From Haloferax marisrubri (GTDB lineage Archaea; Halobacteriota; Halobacteria; Halobacteriales; Haloferacaceae), in the NCBI RefSeq assembly GCF_001469875.2, contig NZ_LOPW02000017.1, positions 313,908 to 377,907 of the forward strand: a stretch of 64,000 bases of DNA, in the 5' to 3' direction. The notes beneath the pieces were generated by a model, which was not told the DNA's origin, did no database searches, and was given only the letters and a program-made list of their open reading frames with translations. Both the position numbers and the translations under genes were made by a program. Of the stretch, positions 25,122 to 32,726 are shown one piece after another (the first letter of the stretch is position 1; each line of letters opens with the position of its first letter).

Positions 25122-25763
25122 TCACCCGACGCGGCGAATCACGCGAAACAACTCTTCTCTGAACCGCTCCGGGTCGATTGCCTCGCGGAGCCCCGCCGCC
25201 GTCTCCGCGTCGCCGCCGCGGACCTCGCGGGGGTACGCGCCGCCGGTCAGGAGGAACTCACCGTCGACCGGCGTCACCGCGAGGTAGGCGTCGGCCGCGA
25301 GTTCGACCCCGGCGAGTTCGACGGTCGCGGCGTAGCGAACCACGTCGGCCTCGGCTTCGGTCTCCGCGCCGCTGGAATCGGGCTCGCCGTCGGCGGAATC
25401 AGTCTCGTCGCCACCGCCGCCGACTCGCACCCGGAGCGTCCGCGACTCGACGCGCCGAACGTCGGAGAAGCCGCGGGCTTCGAGGCGCGACCGGAAGCCG
25501 GCGCTCGCGCGTTTGCCGACGAGTTTCGTCAGCGCCTTCGACGGCGGCGTGTGCGGCCGAATTTCGAGGCGGCTGGCGAACAGAAAGCGCCACGGGCCGT
25601 CGGCGGTCGCCGGGACGCGCTCGCGGATGGCGGCGTCTTCGTAGACGACGGTCCGGGCGACGACGCTGACGGGACCGAGTTCGAACGGGCGGTCCGTCGC
25701 GTCGCTGACGCGGACCCACCCGTCGAGCGGCGGGAGCGTCGGCGGGGCGAGCGCGTCGGACAT
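25122..25763 (-). CDS. Conserved haloarchaeal protein, function unknown
   Basis: A 213-residue soluble protein that I cannot place in a family. It looks like one alpha/beta domain with strand-rich parts WVRVSDATDRPFELG, VVARTVVYEDAAIRE and WRFLFASRLEIRP, an acidic glycine/serine-rich linker at about 115-137 (GGGGDETDSADGEPDSSG) and a C-terminal half beginning RYAATVELAGVEL. No catalytic motif, signal peptide or membrane helix is visible. It is convergent with trmI and separated from the TFS gene by 40 bp on the same strand. Confidence 0.75.
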   Translation of the reverse strand: MSDALAPPTLPPLDGWVRVSDATDRPFELGPVSVVARTVVYEDAAIRERVPATADGPWRFLFASRLEIRPHTPPSKALTKLVGKRASAGFRSRLEARGFSDVRRVESRTLRVRVGGGGDETDSADGEPDSSGAETEAEADVVRYAATVELAGVELAADAYLAVTPVDGEFLLTGGAYPREVRGGDAETAAGLREAIDPERFREELFRVIRRVG

Positions 25764-25803
25764 ACCCCGCGTTACGGACGGAGGGCTGAAAAAGGCGAGT
25801 CGC

Positions 25804-26124
25804 TTAGTGGTCGTCTTCGCGCCACTTGTGGTCGCACTCGACGCAGGTGAAGAAACGCGTCTCGGACTCGTCGGCCGAGCGAATCTGCTTCATCTCGTAG
25901 CGCGCCACGTCGTGGCCGCACTTCGGACAGATGGTCTTCGTCGTCGGGCCGATGTCGGCGTTGTCCACGTCGGACATGTCGACGACCTCGCTGGACTCCT
26001 GGCCCTCGGTCGTGACCATCGACTTCTCCTTTTCGCTGTCGCGCGCTTTCTCGTGGCCGTTCGGACAGACCCAAACGCCGTCTTGCGGCGTCATCAGGGA
26101 CCCGCAGTCGTCGCAAAACTCCAT
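25804..26124 (-). CDS. tfs: Transcription factor S (archaeal TFIIS/RPB9-like)
   Basis: A 106-residue two-zinc-ribbon protein that stimulates RNA cleavage by archaeal RNA polymerase in backtracked complexes. The N-terminal ribbon has C4, C7, C20 and H24 (CPNGH, His in place of the last Cys); the C-terminal ribbon has C66, C69, C94 and C97. The acidic catalytic pair D85-E86 sits in the loop RSADESETRF as in TFIIS. The middle acidic linker is haloarchaeal. ATG 26124 is the only sensible start. Confidence 0.94.
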   Translation of the reverse strand: MEFCDDCGSLMTPQDGVWVCPNGHEKARDSEKEKSMVTTEGQESSEVVDMSDVDNADIGPTTKTICPKCGHDVARYEMKQIRSADESETRFFTCVECDHKWREDDH

Positions 26125-26219
26125 GATAGTACGTCCTACCGCTTGAAGGACTTAAGCGTCAGGATTGCGACGCGCTCGCGGGGGTGAGCGCTGAAAAAAG
26201 CCGGTGCCGAGCGGGCGAC

Positions 26220-26477
26220 TCAGGCGTCGCCGTCGGACTGCCCCGGTTCGCCGAGCGCCTCGATGGGCATCGCGTTGTTCAGTTCGTAGTACAGGTCCTT
26301 CGCGTCGGTGAACTCGCTCGTGAGGCAGTTCCGGACTAACTCACCGAGGTCGGCGTTCCCGTCGGCCATGAGCACCGTCACACCGTCGAGGGAAGTCGCG
26401 GCGTCCCGGCGCGAGACCGGGTACGAGAGGTCTTCGAGGAGGGATTCGACGCGACCGAGCGTGATGGATTCTTGCAC
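26220..26477 (-). CDS. DUF5789-like small protein
   Basis: An 85-residue acidic protein, resembling a small haloarchaeal family (I recall DUF5789). It is alpha-rich with conserved-looking LEDLSYPVSRRDAA and DLYYELNNAMPIEALGEPG. No catalytic residues are visible. A TATA-like TGTATAATG (26487-26495) lies 10-18 bp before the ATG, and a perfect palindrome lies further upstream (26520-26531). Function unknown. Confidence 0.75.
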   Translation of the reverse strand: MQESITLGRVESLLEDLSYPVSRRDAATSLDGVTVLMADGNADLGELVRNCLTSEFTDAKDLYYELNNAMPIEALGEPGQSDGDA

Positions 26478-26519
26478 GATTATTCATTATACATAGAGCG
26501 TATTAGCAGTTGTAGGAGC

Positions 26520-26531
26520 CGTGCTAGCACG
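26520..26531. promoter_or_regulatory. 12-bp perfect palindrome upstream of the DUF5789-like gene
   Basis: CGTGCTAGCACG is fully self-complementary and lies 43 bp before the ATG at 26477, upstream of the likely TATA element. It could be a dimeric regulator's operator. It is convergent with the enoyl-CoA hydratase gene's 3' end, so it might also be part of that transcript. Confidence 0.35.
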
Positions 26532-26601
26532 ACTATATTGGGGAGATAGCGAGGCTGAGTTGCCGATAACGCCGTCGAAAAGGATTCTCCCGCTCGTTTT
26601 C

Positions 26602-27375
26602 CTATTCGAAGTCTGGGTCGCGCTTGTCGAGGAACGCCTCCATCCCCTCGCGCTGGTCGTGGGTGCCGAACAGGCCGCTCCAGACGCGGGCCTCGAAGTC
26701 GAGCGCGGCGTCTCGCGGCGCGTCGTGGGACATGTTGATGGCGGCCTTCGCGCCCGCGAGGGCGTGCCGCGGCTTCGACGCGAGTTCCGCGGCGAGTTCC
26801 TCGACGTGCGATTCGAGTTGGTCGTGGGCGACGACTTCGCCGACGATGCCGTACTCGTGGGCGTCGCTGGCGTCGATGCGCTCGCCGAAGAAGATGAGCC
26901 GCCGCGCGACCTCGTCGCCGACGAGCGCCGGCAGGCGGACGCTCCCGCCCCAGCCGGGCATGATGCCGAGGTCGATTTCGGTCTGCCCGAGGAGCGCGCG
27001 CTCGGAGGCGACCCGGAGGTCGCACGCCAGCGCGAACTCCATGCCGCCGCCGAAGGCGTAGCCGTTGATGGCCGCGACGGTCGGCGCGGGGAACTCCTCC
27101 AAGCGCGTCGCGATGCGGTGGCCCTGCTCGGCGTACGCCTGCGCGGCGGGCGACCCGATGTCCTTCATGTAGCTGATATCCGCGCCCGCGATGAACGCCT
27201 TCTCGCCCGCGCCGGTGAGGACGACCACCCGCGCGCCGCCGTCTTCGGCCTCGTCGAGGGCGTCTTCGAGCGCGTCGAGCGTGTCCGCGTTGAGCGCGTT
27301 CATCTGCTCGGGGCGGTCGATGGTGATGGTCGCCACGTCGCCGTCCCAGTCGAGTCGGAGGGTGTCCCAGCTCAT
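26602..27375 (-). CDS. Enoyl-CoA hydratase/isomerase family protein
   Basis: A 257-residue crotonase-fold enzyme. The oxyanion-hole segments are KAFIAGADISYMKDIG and INGYAFGGGMEFALACDLR; the catalytic acid pair expected of hydratases is covered by GMEFAL (first Glu) and the QTEIDLGIMPGWGG strand (second Glu). ATG 27375 is chosen: upstream frame to 27444 is AT-rich promoter with ATAATAATTA about 30 bp before the start. It likely hydrates enoyl-CoA in fatty-acid breakdown together with the acyl-CoA dehydrogenases in this window; no operon partner is adjacent. Confidence 0.93.
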   Translation of the reverse strand: MSWDTLRLDWDGDVATITIDRPEQMNALNADTLDALEDALDEAEDGGARVVVLTGAGEKAFIAGADISYMKDIGSPAAQAYAEQGHRIATRLEEFPAPTVAAINGYAFGGGMEFALACDLRVASERALLGQTEIDLGIMPGWGGSVRLPALVGDEVARRLIFFGERIDASDAHEYGIVGEVVAHDQLESHVEELAAELASKPRHALAGAKAAINMSHDAPRDAALDFEARVWSGLFGTHDQREGMEAFLDKRDPDFE

Positions 27376-27474
27376 AGTCGAGCCGACGCAAGGGACAGGG
27401 ATAATAATTAACGTTCGGCGGTCGCGCTGAAGAATCCAGAACAACGTTATACCCCCTCCGTCGAATCCACCGAT

Positions 27475-27975
27475 ATGACGCTCTCCGACGAGGCGAAAGA
27501 ACGCCTCGCCGACATCGTCCGGCTCCAGCCGACGAAGAACAAGGAGTTACAGAACCGCTGGGACCTCGAAAGCGGGAGCGAAGTCCACCGCTACCTCGAA
27601 TCCGAGCTGAAAGACTACTACTACCGCGACGACAACAGCCTCATCCGCGCGACGGCCGAGGCGGCCGAACTCGTCGGCGTCGAACCCGGCGTCGAGGGCG
27701 ACGACGAGGCCGAGTCCGTCCCGAGCGTCATCCGCGTCCCCTCGCTCGAAGCCCGCGTCTTCGAGGTCGTCGCCGGCCCCGACGAGCGCTCCGAGAGCGT
27801 CGTCAGCGTCCTCAACAAGCTCCGAGACGAGTTCGACATCGACCCCGACGTGGACGACGTGCGCCGCGCCCTCCAGAGCCTCCGCCGGAAGGGCGTCATC
27901 GAGGTCGTCTACCGGACCGTCCCCACGTTCCGCCTCGCCGTCGAGCGCGACGAGGTCGACGTGGAAGTCGTCTAA
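27475..27975 (+). CDS. DUF5797-like conserved haloarchaeal protein
   Basis: A 166-residue acidic protein, apparently two winged-helix-like halves: SDEAKERLADIVRLQPTKN with RWDLESGSEVHRYLES at the N-terminus, and VLNKLRDEFDIDPDVDDV with ALQSLRRKGVIEVVYR at the C-terminus. It resembles a haloarchaeal family annotated only as DUF5797 (recalled). The tandem wHTH look suggests nucleic acid binding or transcriptional control, but this is inference. TATA-like CGTTATAC is centred 27 bp before the ATG, so it is probably leaderless. Confidence 0.82.
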   Translation: MTLSDEAKERLADIVRLQPTKNKELQNRWDLESGSEVHRYLESELKDYYYRDDNSLIRATAEAAELVGVEPGVEGDDEAESVPSVIRVPSLEARVFEVVAGPDERSESVVSVLNKLRDEFDIDPDVDDVRRALQSLRRKGVIEVVYRTVPTFRLAVERDEVDVEVV

Positions 27976-27993
27976 TCCCCGTTTCCGCGGTCG

Positions 27994-28593
27994 CTACGCT
28001 CGCCGCTCGAACACCAGCGCGTAGTGGTACGGCGGGATGTCGATTTCCGCCGTCACCGCGAGGTCGGTCGCATCCTCGACTATCTCCGCTGTCTCCTCGG
28101 GACCGAGACGCAGGTCGGTCGGGGGGCCGCGGGGCTCGCCGGCGATTGTCGTCTCCGACCGGGAGAGCGGTCGCCAGTTGACGACGACGAACCGGCCGTC
28201 GTCGGCGAGGACCGACGCGACTTCCGTCAGGAACTCGTCGCGGTCGTCGACCCCGTGGAACGCGTTCGCGAAGAGCGCCACGTCGACGGGGTCCGAGAGG
28301 TGCGTCGATAGCTCGCGGGCGTCGCCGCGGACCGTCACCACGTTGTCGATGCGCTGCTGGTCGGCGAGGTGTTCGAGTTCCGCGACCAGTCCGTCGTCGA
28401 GGTCGACCGCGTACACCGGGGCCGGCGCGACGATTCGCGCCGCGGGGAGCGCGAAGTAGCCGTTTCCACAGCCGATTTCGGCGACGGTATCGCCCGACGA
28501 CAGCCCGAGTTCCCGAAGCGTCTCGCCCGGCGTCGGCCAGAGCTTTCCCCACCAGTCCCAGTCCGGCAGGCTCGTGTTCTGGAATCGTTCCAT
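27994..28593 (-). CDS. Class I SAM-dependent methyltransferase
   Basis: A 199-residue Rossmann-fold methyltransferase. SAM motif I is VAEIGCGNGYFALPAA, motif II the YAVDLDDGLV acidic turn, motif III GDARELSTHL, and LFANAFHGVDDRDEFL corresponds to motif IV. An unusual Trp-rich N-terminus (PDWDWWGKLWPTPGE) precedes the fold. Acceptor unknown. It is convergent with the DUF5797-like gene (18 bp between stops) and follows the DUF5787-like gene on the same strand by 25 bp, so it may be cotranscribed. Confidence 0.88.
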   Translation of the reverse strand: MERFQNTSLPDWDWWGKLWPTPGETLRELGLSSGDTVAEIGCGNGYFALPAARIVAPAPVYAVDLDDGLVAELEHLADQQRIDNVVTVRGDARELSTHLSDPVDVALFANAFHGVDDRDEFLTEVASVLADDGRFVVVNWRPLSRSETTIAGEPRGPPTDLRLGPEETAEIVEDATDLAVTAEIDIPPYHYALVFERRA

Positions 28594-28618
28594 ATCGCTC
28601 GGTCAGAGAGGCTCGGAT

Positions 28619-29599
28619 TTAGGCGTTCTCACTACCGCGTTCGGCGCGGTCTCTGGCGCGCTCGCGCCGCGCCTCCAGAACCCGTCGCACGCCCTTCCCG
28701 GGGCCGCCCTCGATTGGCCAGCCCTTCATCCGCCACGACGGGGGCTCCGGCTCGAACGACGGACACGAGTGGGCGCACTCGCGCTGGCTCTGATAACAGT
28801 CTTTCGCGGCGCACCGCGGGACGAGCGCCCGGCCGCGCCGGTCGAGTTCGAAGTGCCGGCAGTCCGGTCGCATCGTGTCCACGTAGTTCCGCCAGCCGCG
28901 GTCGTAGGCGCGCTCGGCGAGGACGAGTCGCCGCCGGGCGTCCGCCGGGTCGGGCGAGAGCGAACTCGGGTGCCACAGCACCTCCGCCGAGTCGCCGTCG
29001 ATGCCGAGGATGCCGACTTCCACCGGGAGGTCCTCAAGCAGGGCGGGTTCGACCCGTCGCCCCGTCACCTCGGTGGCGACCCAGACCTCGTCGGCGAGCG
29101 CCCGCGACACGTCGTGTTCGAGTTGGTCGGCGAGCGCGCGGGCGGCGCTGGCGTCGAGGTTCGGCTTGTTCTCGATGGCGACGACGCGCTCGACCCAGTC
29201 GGGGTACGGCGCGGTCCGGCGGTACTCGACGCGGTTCCGCGAGCCGCGGCGCTTCTCGACGAGCCCGAGTCCCGCGGCGCGGTGGACCGCCGGCACGACG
29301 TGTCGCCACGGGAAGTCGGGTTCGGGGATGGCGTCTCTGTACCACGCCCACTCGGCGGGCGCGTGGCGGACGACGCGCAGGAGGTCCGAGTCGAAGCCGT
29401 CGGTCGAGAGGGCGCGCCGGGCGGCGAACGCCTCGGGGGCGACCTCGACGACGACGGTGTCCCAGCGGCGCTCTCGGGTGCCGAGCTGTCGGGCGACGAA
29501 CGCGGGGCGCGGGCCGTCGGGGTGCCACGCCAGTTCGGCCCAGCGGCAGACCCGTAGCTCGAAGGCGAACTCGGGGTCGCGGTCGGCGGCGTCGCTCAC
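28619..29599 (-). CDS. DUF5787-like protein with nuclease-like core and Cys cluster
   Basis: A 326-residue protein starting at GTG 29599, resembling a haloarchaeal family known only as DUF5787 (recalled). The centre has VERVVAIENKPNLDASAARA with a nearby VWVATE strand, a pattern like the E-x-K core of PD-(D/E)xK nucleases. The C-terminal part has a cysteine cluster (DCRHFEL, PRCAAKDCYQSQRECAHSCP), perhaps a zinc or Fe-S site. An N-terminal winged-helix-like region (about 60-140) is suggested by RHVVPAVHRAAGLGLVEKRR. The nuclease idea is an inference from one motif. Confidence 0.8.
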   Translation of the reverse strand: MSDAADRDPEFAFELRVCRWAELAWHPDGPRPAFVARQLGTRERRWDTVVVEVAPEAFAARRALSTDGFDSDLLRVVRHAPAEWAWYRDAIPEPDFPWRHVVPAVHRAAGLGLVEKRRGSRNRVEYRRTAPYPDWVERVVAIENKPNLDASAARALADQLEHDVSRALADEVWVATEVTGRRVEPALLEDLPVEVGILGIDGDSAEVLWHPSSLSPDPADARRRLVLAERAYDRGWRNYVDTMRPDCRHFELDRRGRALVPRCAAKDCYQSQRECAHSCPSFEPEPPSWRMKGWPIEGGPGKGVRRVLEARRERARDRAERGSENA

Positions 29600-29780
29600 G
29601 ACCGGGAGTTGCGGCGGGGAGCCGAAGGCGTTTCGGTCGGGCGGCTTCGGCGCGCGGCCCGACGACGACGCAGCCGACGCCGCGGGTGTTGCCGTCCGCG
29701 CCGCCTGCGCCCCCCGCGCCGACTCGCGGCGCTGTCGCTCGCGGGCGTCGCGTCTCGGGCGTCGGCCGAACCGACCGACG

Positions 29781-30236
29781 CTACTTCAGGTACTTGTGTT
29801 CGCCCTCGTTCCGCTCGGCGAGTTCGTCGAGGAACTCGTGGGCGCGCTCGAATATCTCGCGGGGGCCGTCCTGCGTGATGGTGTTGATGGCCTGCTCGTA
29901 GTCGCGCCACTGGAGGTCGCGGTGCTCCGTCGAGAGCTCCGCGGACGCCTCGAACGAGCGTGCGATAAAGAGGTGGACCGTCTTGTGAATCGTCGTACCG
30001 TTCGCCTCGAAGACGTAGCTGTAGTCCTCGCGGAAGCCGTCGATGAGGCGGAAATCTTGGATTCCAGCCTCCTCTTTGACCTCCCTGATTGCCGTTTGCT
30101 GAAGCTCCTCGTCCCCTTCGACCCCGCCTTTCGGGAACTCCCAGTCCCCGGGACGGCTCTTCAGGAGTAAGTACTCCCTCCGGCCGCGGGTGTCGCGGAA
30201 GAGAATGGCTCCAGCGCTGACCGCTTCGACTGCCAT
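29781..30236 (-). CDS. NUDIX hydrolase (diadenosine tetraphosphatase-like)
   Basis: A 151-residue enzyme with a complete NUDIX box at residues 37-59: G37, E43, R51-E52, E55-E56 and G58. The N-terminal strand AVSAGAILFRDTRGRREYLL and SRPGDWEFPKGG are typical of the bis(5'-nucleosyl)-tetraphosphatase class, which hydrolyses Ap4A or related nucleotides. ATG 30236 is chosen over 30257; the extra seven residues are not family-like. The gene is monocistronic, divergent from the uS10-like gene. Confidence 0.9.
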   Translation of the reverse strand: MAVEAVSAGAILFRDTRGRREYLLLKSRPGDWEFPKGGVEGDEELQQTAIREVKEEAGIQDFRLIDGFREDYSYVFEANGTTIHKTVHLFIARSFEASAELSTEHRDLQWRDYEQAINTITQDGPREIFERAHEFLDELAERNEGEHKYLK

Positions 30237-30394
30237 TACCCGAAATAAACGTGCCACCCTTTAAGAGGGTATCGGAGGCTGTAGCGCGTTCGCACGGTTT
30301 TTTACTCGGGATTCGGTGTGTGGAGCCCAGCAGTCCCGGTTCGTGTAGATGCGCTTTTACCGTCGGAGCGTGCAACAAGCAGTAGTACCCAGCT

Positions 30395-30724
30395 ATGGCC
30401 TTCGTCACGAAACTCACCTTTCAAAGCGGTGATAAGGCGGTCCTCGACCGAGTGGTCGACGACCTCAAGCAGTTCATCGAGCGGAAGGGCGCGGAGTGCC
30501 GCGGCCCTCACTCCGACCAGCCGAAACAGGTGAGCGTCCCGCAGTACCGGACGCTCCAGCCCGGCGATCAGTTCTCGTCGTGGTCCTACCCCGTGTACAC
30601 CCGTCGGCTCGAAATCCACGGCGCGGACCAAATCGCCCGCGAGGTCGGCCTCAAGGAGTTCCCCGACAGCGTCCACCTCGAAATCGAAGTCGAACAGAAG
30701 AAACCGCTCGGTCACCGTCGCTGA
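30395..30724 (+). CDS. uS10-like ribosomal protein family member
   Basis: A 109-residue protein of the uS10/mL48 fold: MAFVTKLTFQSGDKAVLDRVV, the loop KGAECRGPHSDQPKQVSVPQ, then YPVYTRRLEIHGADQI and a closing FPDSVHLEIEVEQKKP strand. Canonical archaeal uS10 lies in the EF-1alpha/rpsJ operon, which is not here, so this is most likely a second, paralogous copy. It is monocistronic. Whether it joins the ribosome, replaces uS10 under some condition, or acts elsewhere cannot be told from sequence. Confidence 0.85.
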   Translation: MAFVTKLTFQSGDKAVLDRVVDDLKQFIERKGAECRGPHSDQPKQVSVPQYRTLQPGDQFSSWSYPVYTRRLEIHGADQIAREVGLKEFPDSVHLEIEVEQKKPLGHRR

Positions 30725-30787
30725 CGGCGGCGACGGAACGCAAAAAGAGACGCGGGCTGCGCTTTTTCGCCCCGGTTTTTCGGCCGC

Positions 30788-31051
30788 TCAGACGTCCGGT
30801 CCGAGCACCTCGACCACGTCACCGGTACCGACGTGGTTGGCCGCGTCGAACGACGTGACCTCAAGCCGAATCTTGTCCTCGACGGCCGCGTCCTCGCCGT
30901 CTTCGACCCGGATGACCGAGTCGCCGATGCGGACGGTGAGCCCGTCGCCGTTGCGCTCGCTGACGTAGGCCGTGATGACCTCGCCGGGTTCGAACGTCGG
31001 TGTCGCGGTGCGGAACGTCCAGCCGGCCAAGAGCTTGCCGAGGCGGCTCAT
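30788..31051 (-). CDS. Small TRAM-like protein (DUF7513-like)
   Basis: An 87-residue protein, mostly one small beta barrel (GEVITAYVSERNGDGLTVRIGDSVIRVE ... IRLEVTSFDAANHVGTGDVVEVLG when read as strands) reminiscent of TRAM/OB domains that bind RNA. The family name DUF7513 is recalled, not verified. Its ATG overlaps the NhaC stop (ATGA), so it is coupled to the antiporter, although no functional connection is evident. Confidence 0.78.
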   Translation of the reverse strand: MSRLGKLLAGWTFRTATPTFEPGEVITAYVSERNGDGLTVRIGDSVIRVEDGEDAAVEDKIRLEVTSFDAANHVGTGDVVEVLGPDV

Positions 31052-32598
31052 ACGCGGCTCACCTCCTCACTCGTGCGGTCAGAGACGTACTCGCGGCCGT
31101 AGCCGGTCCACGCGGCGAACAGGAACACCGCCACGAGGAACCAACCGTGGAACACGTAGGGGAAGACCGACGCGGGGTTCACGAGCATCTCGGCCGTGAA
31201 CCACGGCGTCGCCTCGCCGCCGACGAGGCCCTGCATGGCCCCGTAGCCGGCCAGCAGGCCGCCGCCCCAGGGGAAGATGTACCCGAGCGCCGAGGTGTTG
31301 GCGTCGAGGATGTTGGCGCGGCGGTAGCCGTTGATGTTGAAGCGCTTGCCGAGGGTGGCGATGTAGGGCGCGATGGCGATTTCGGCCGCCGTGTTGATGG
31401 TGACCGTCGCGTTGACGAGCGCCGTCCCGACGACCATCGTGGTCTCCGCGCGGCGGACCGTCGTGGCGACGCGGTCGATGACGAGCTCCTGAATCGCGTC
31501 GAAGCCGCCGCCGGCGCGCATGATTTCCGCGCCCGCGACGAGCAAGAGCGTCAGGACGATAAGCGGGAAGAAGCCGGCCGCGCCGGAGTAGACGCTCCCG
31601 CCGACGCCGACCTGTCCCGCGGGGACCGTCTCGACGACGGCCCCGACGAGCGGGAGCGCCTCGACCGCCTGCGTCAGGCCGTTCTGCGGCGCGCTGAACA
31701 GGAGCATGCTCCCGGCCGAAACGTCCACGAGGTTCGCCGCGCCGAGCGCGACGTTGAACGCCGCCGCGAGGAGCAGCCCCCACGAGACGGCCTCGATGAT
31801 GTGTCGGCCGCGGACGGCGAGGACGATGACGAGGGCGATGTCGAGCAGGTGGACGAGCCCCCACGGCGACACCGACGCCGAAACCTCACCGGCCACGTCG
31901 ATGTGCGGCATACCGCCCCAGACGCCGGGGATACCGAAGCCGGCGACGAGGTACGCCGCGATTGCGAGCGCCGCCGCGACGACGGCGTACTTCACGCGGG
32001 ACGCGACGACACCGCCGATGTCGGCGTCCTGCGTGACCGCGGAGACGATGGTGGTGTCGCTGACGGGCGCGAGGTTGTCCCCGAACACCGCGCCGGAGAG
32101 AATCGCGCCGAACAGCAACACGGGGTTCGCGCCGAGGAGCAGTCCCGCCGGGAAGACGAGACTCGTGAAGGCGATTGCGGTGCCGTAGCCGGTGCCGATA
32201 CCGGTCGCCAACAGCGCCGCGAGCAGGAACGTCACCGCCGGGAACAGCCCCGGACCGACGTTCAGGACCGTGGCCGCCCAGACGAGGCCGTCCACGAAGC
32301 CACCGACCTGAATGGTCTCTGCGAACATGCCCGCCCAGAGCCACGCGACGACCGCCGTCGCGGCGACCCGACGGGTCATGCCGGCGAAGATGACGTCCGC
32401 GTAGTCCTTCCAGTCTCCCCGGACGAACAGCAGTCCCGCGATGAGTCCTGTCAGCATCCCCGCGACGAGGCCGGTCGTATCGCCGATACCGAGGATACCG
32501 CTCTGGAAAATCGCCCACGCGATGAACAGGGCGATGGGCAGGGCGCTCACGAGGCGCCCGCCGCGGAAACTGAGCTCGATGTCCGGTTCTTCTGGCAT
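31048..32598 (-). CDS. NhaC-family Na+/H+ antiporter
   Basis: A 516-residue polytopic membrane protein with about 12 hydrophobic segments. NhaC-type motifs include GTGYGTAIAFTSLVFPAG, LSGAVFGDNLAPVSDTTIVSA (a conserved ion-site region with polar residues in a helix) and ALVNATVTINTAAEIAIAPY. It likely exchanges Na+ for H+ across the membrane, important for a halophile. The start ATG 32598 follows a TATA-like TTATATACC. A small TRAM-like gene overlaps its stop and is probably cotranscribed. Substrate (sodium versus amino acid/proton exchange) is inferred from family. Confidence 0.92.
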   Translation of the reverse strand: MPEEPDIELSFRGGRLVSALPIALFIAWAIFQSGILGIGDTTGLVAGMLTGLIAGLLFVRGDWKDYADVIFAGMTRRVAATAVVAWLWAGMFAETIQVGGFVDGLVWAATVLNVGPGLFPAVTFLLAALLATGIGTGYGTAIAFTSLVFPAGLLLGANPVLLFGAILSGAVFGDNLAPVSDTTIVSAVTQDADIGGVVASRVKYAVVAAALAIAAYLVAGFGIPGVWGGMPHIDVAGEVSASVSPWGLVHLLDIALVIVLAVRGRHIIEAVSWGLLLAAAFNVALGAANLVDVSAGSMLLFSAPQNGLTQAVEALPLVGAVVETVPAGQVGVGGSVYSGAAGFFPLIVLTLLLVAGAEIMRAGGGFDAIQELVIDRVATTVRRAETTMVVGTALVNATVTINTAAEIAIAPYIATLGKRFNINGYRRANILDANTSALGYIFPWGGGLLAGYGAMQGLVGGEATPWFTAEMLVNPASVFPYVFHGWFLVAVFLFAAWTGYGREYVSDRTSEEVSRV

Positions 32599-32726
32599 CG
32601 TTTGTCAGAGATTGACTGGGGTATATAATAGGCACGAATTTCCTCCAACTATTTCTTCCAAACTTGCGTTTCTCGGCCACGAAACGTCGGGAGCGTTTAT
32701 CATCGCCGGGGCAAAAGAGTCCAGAC

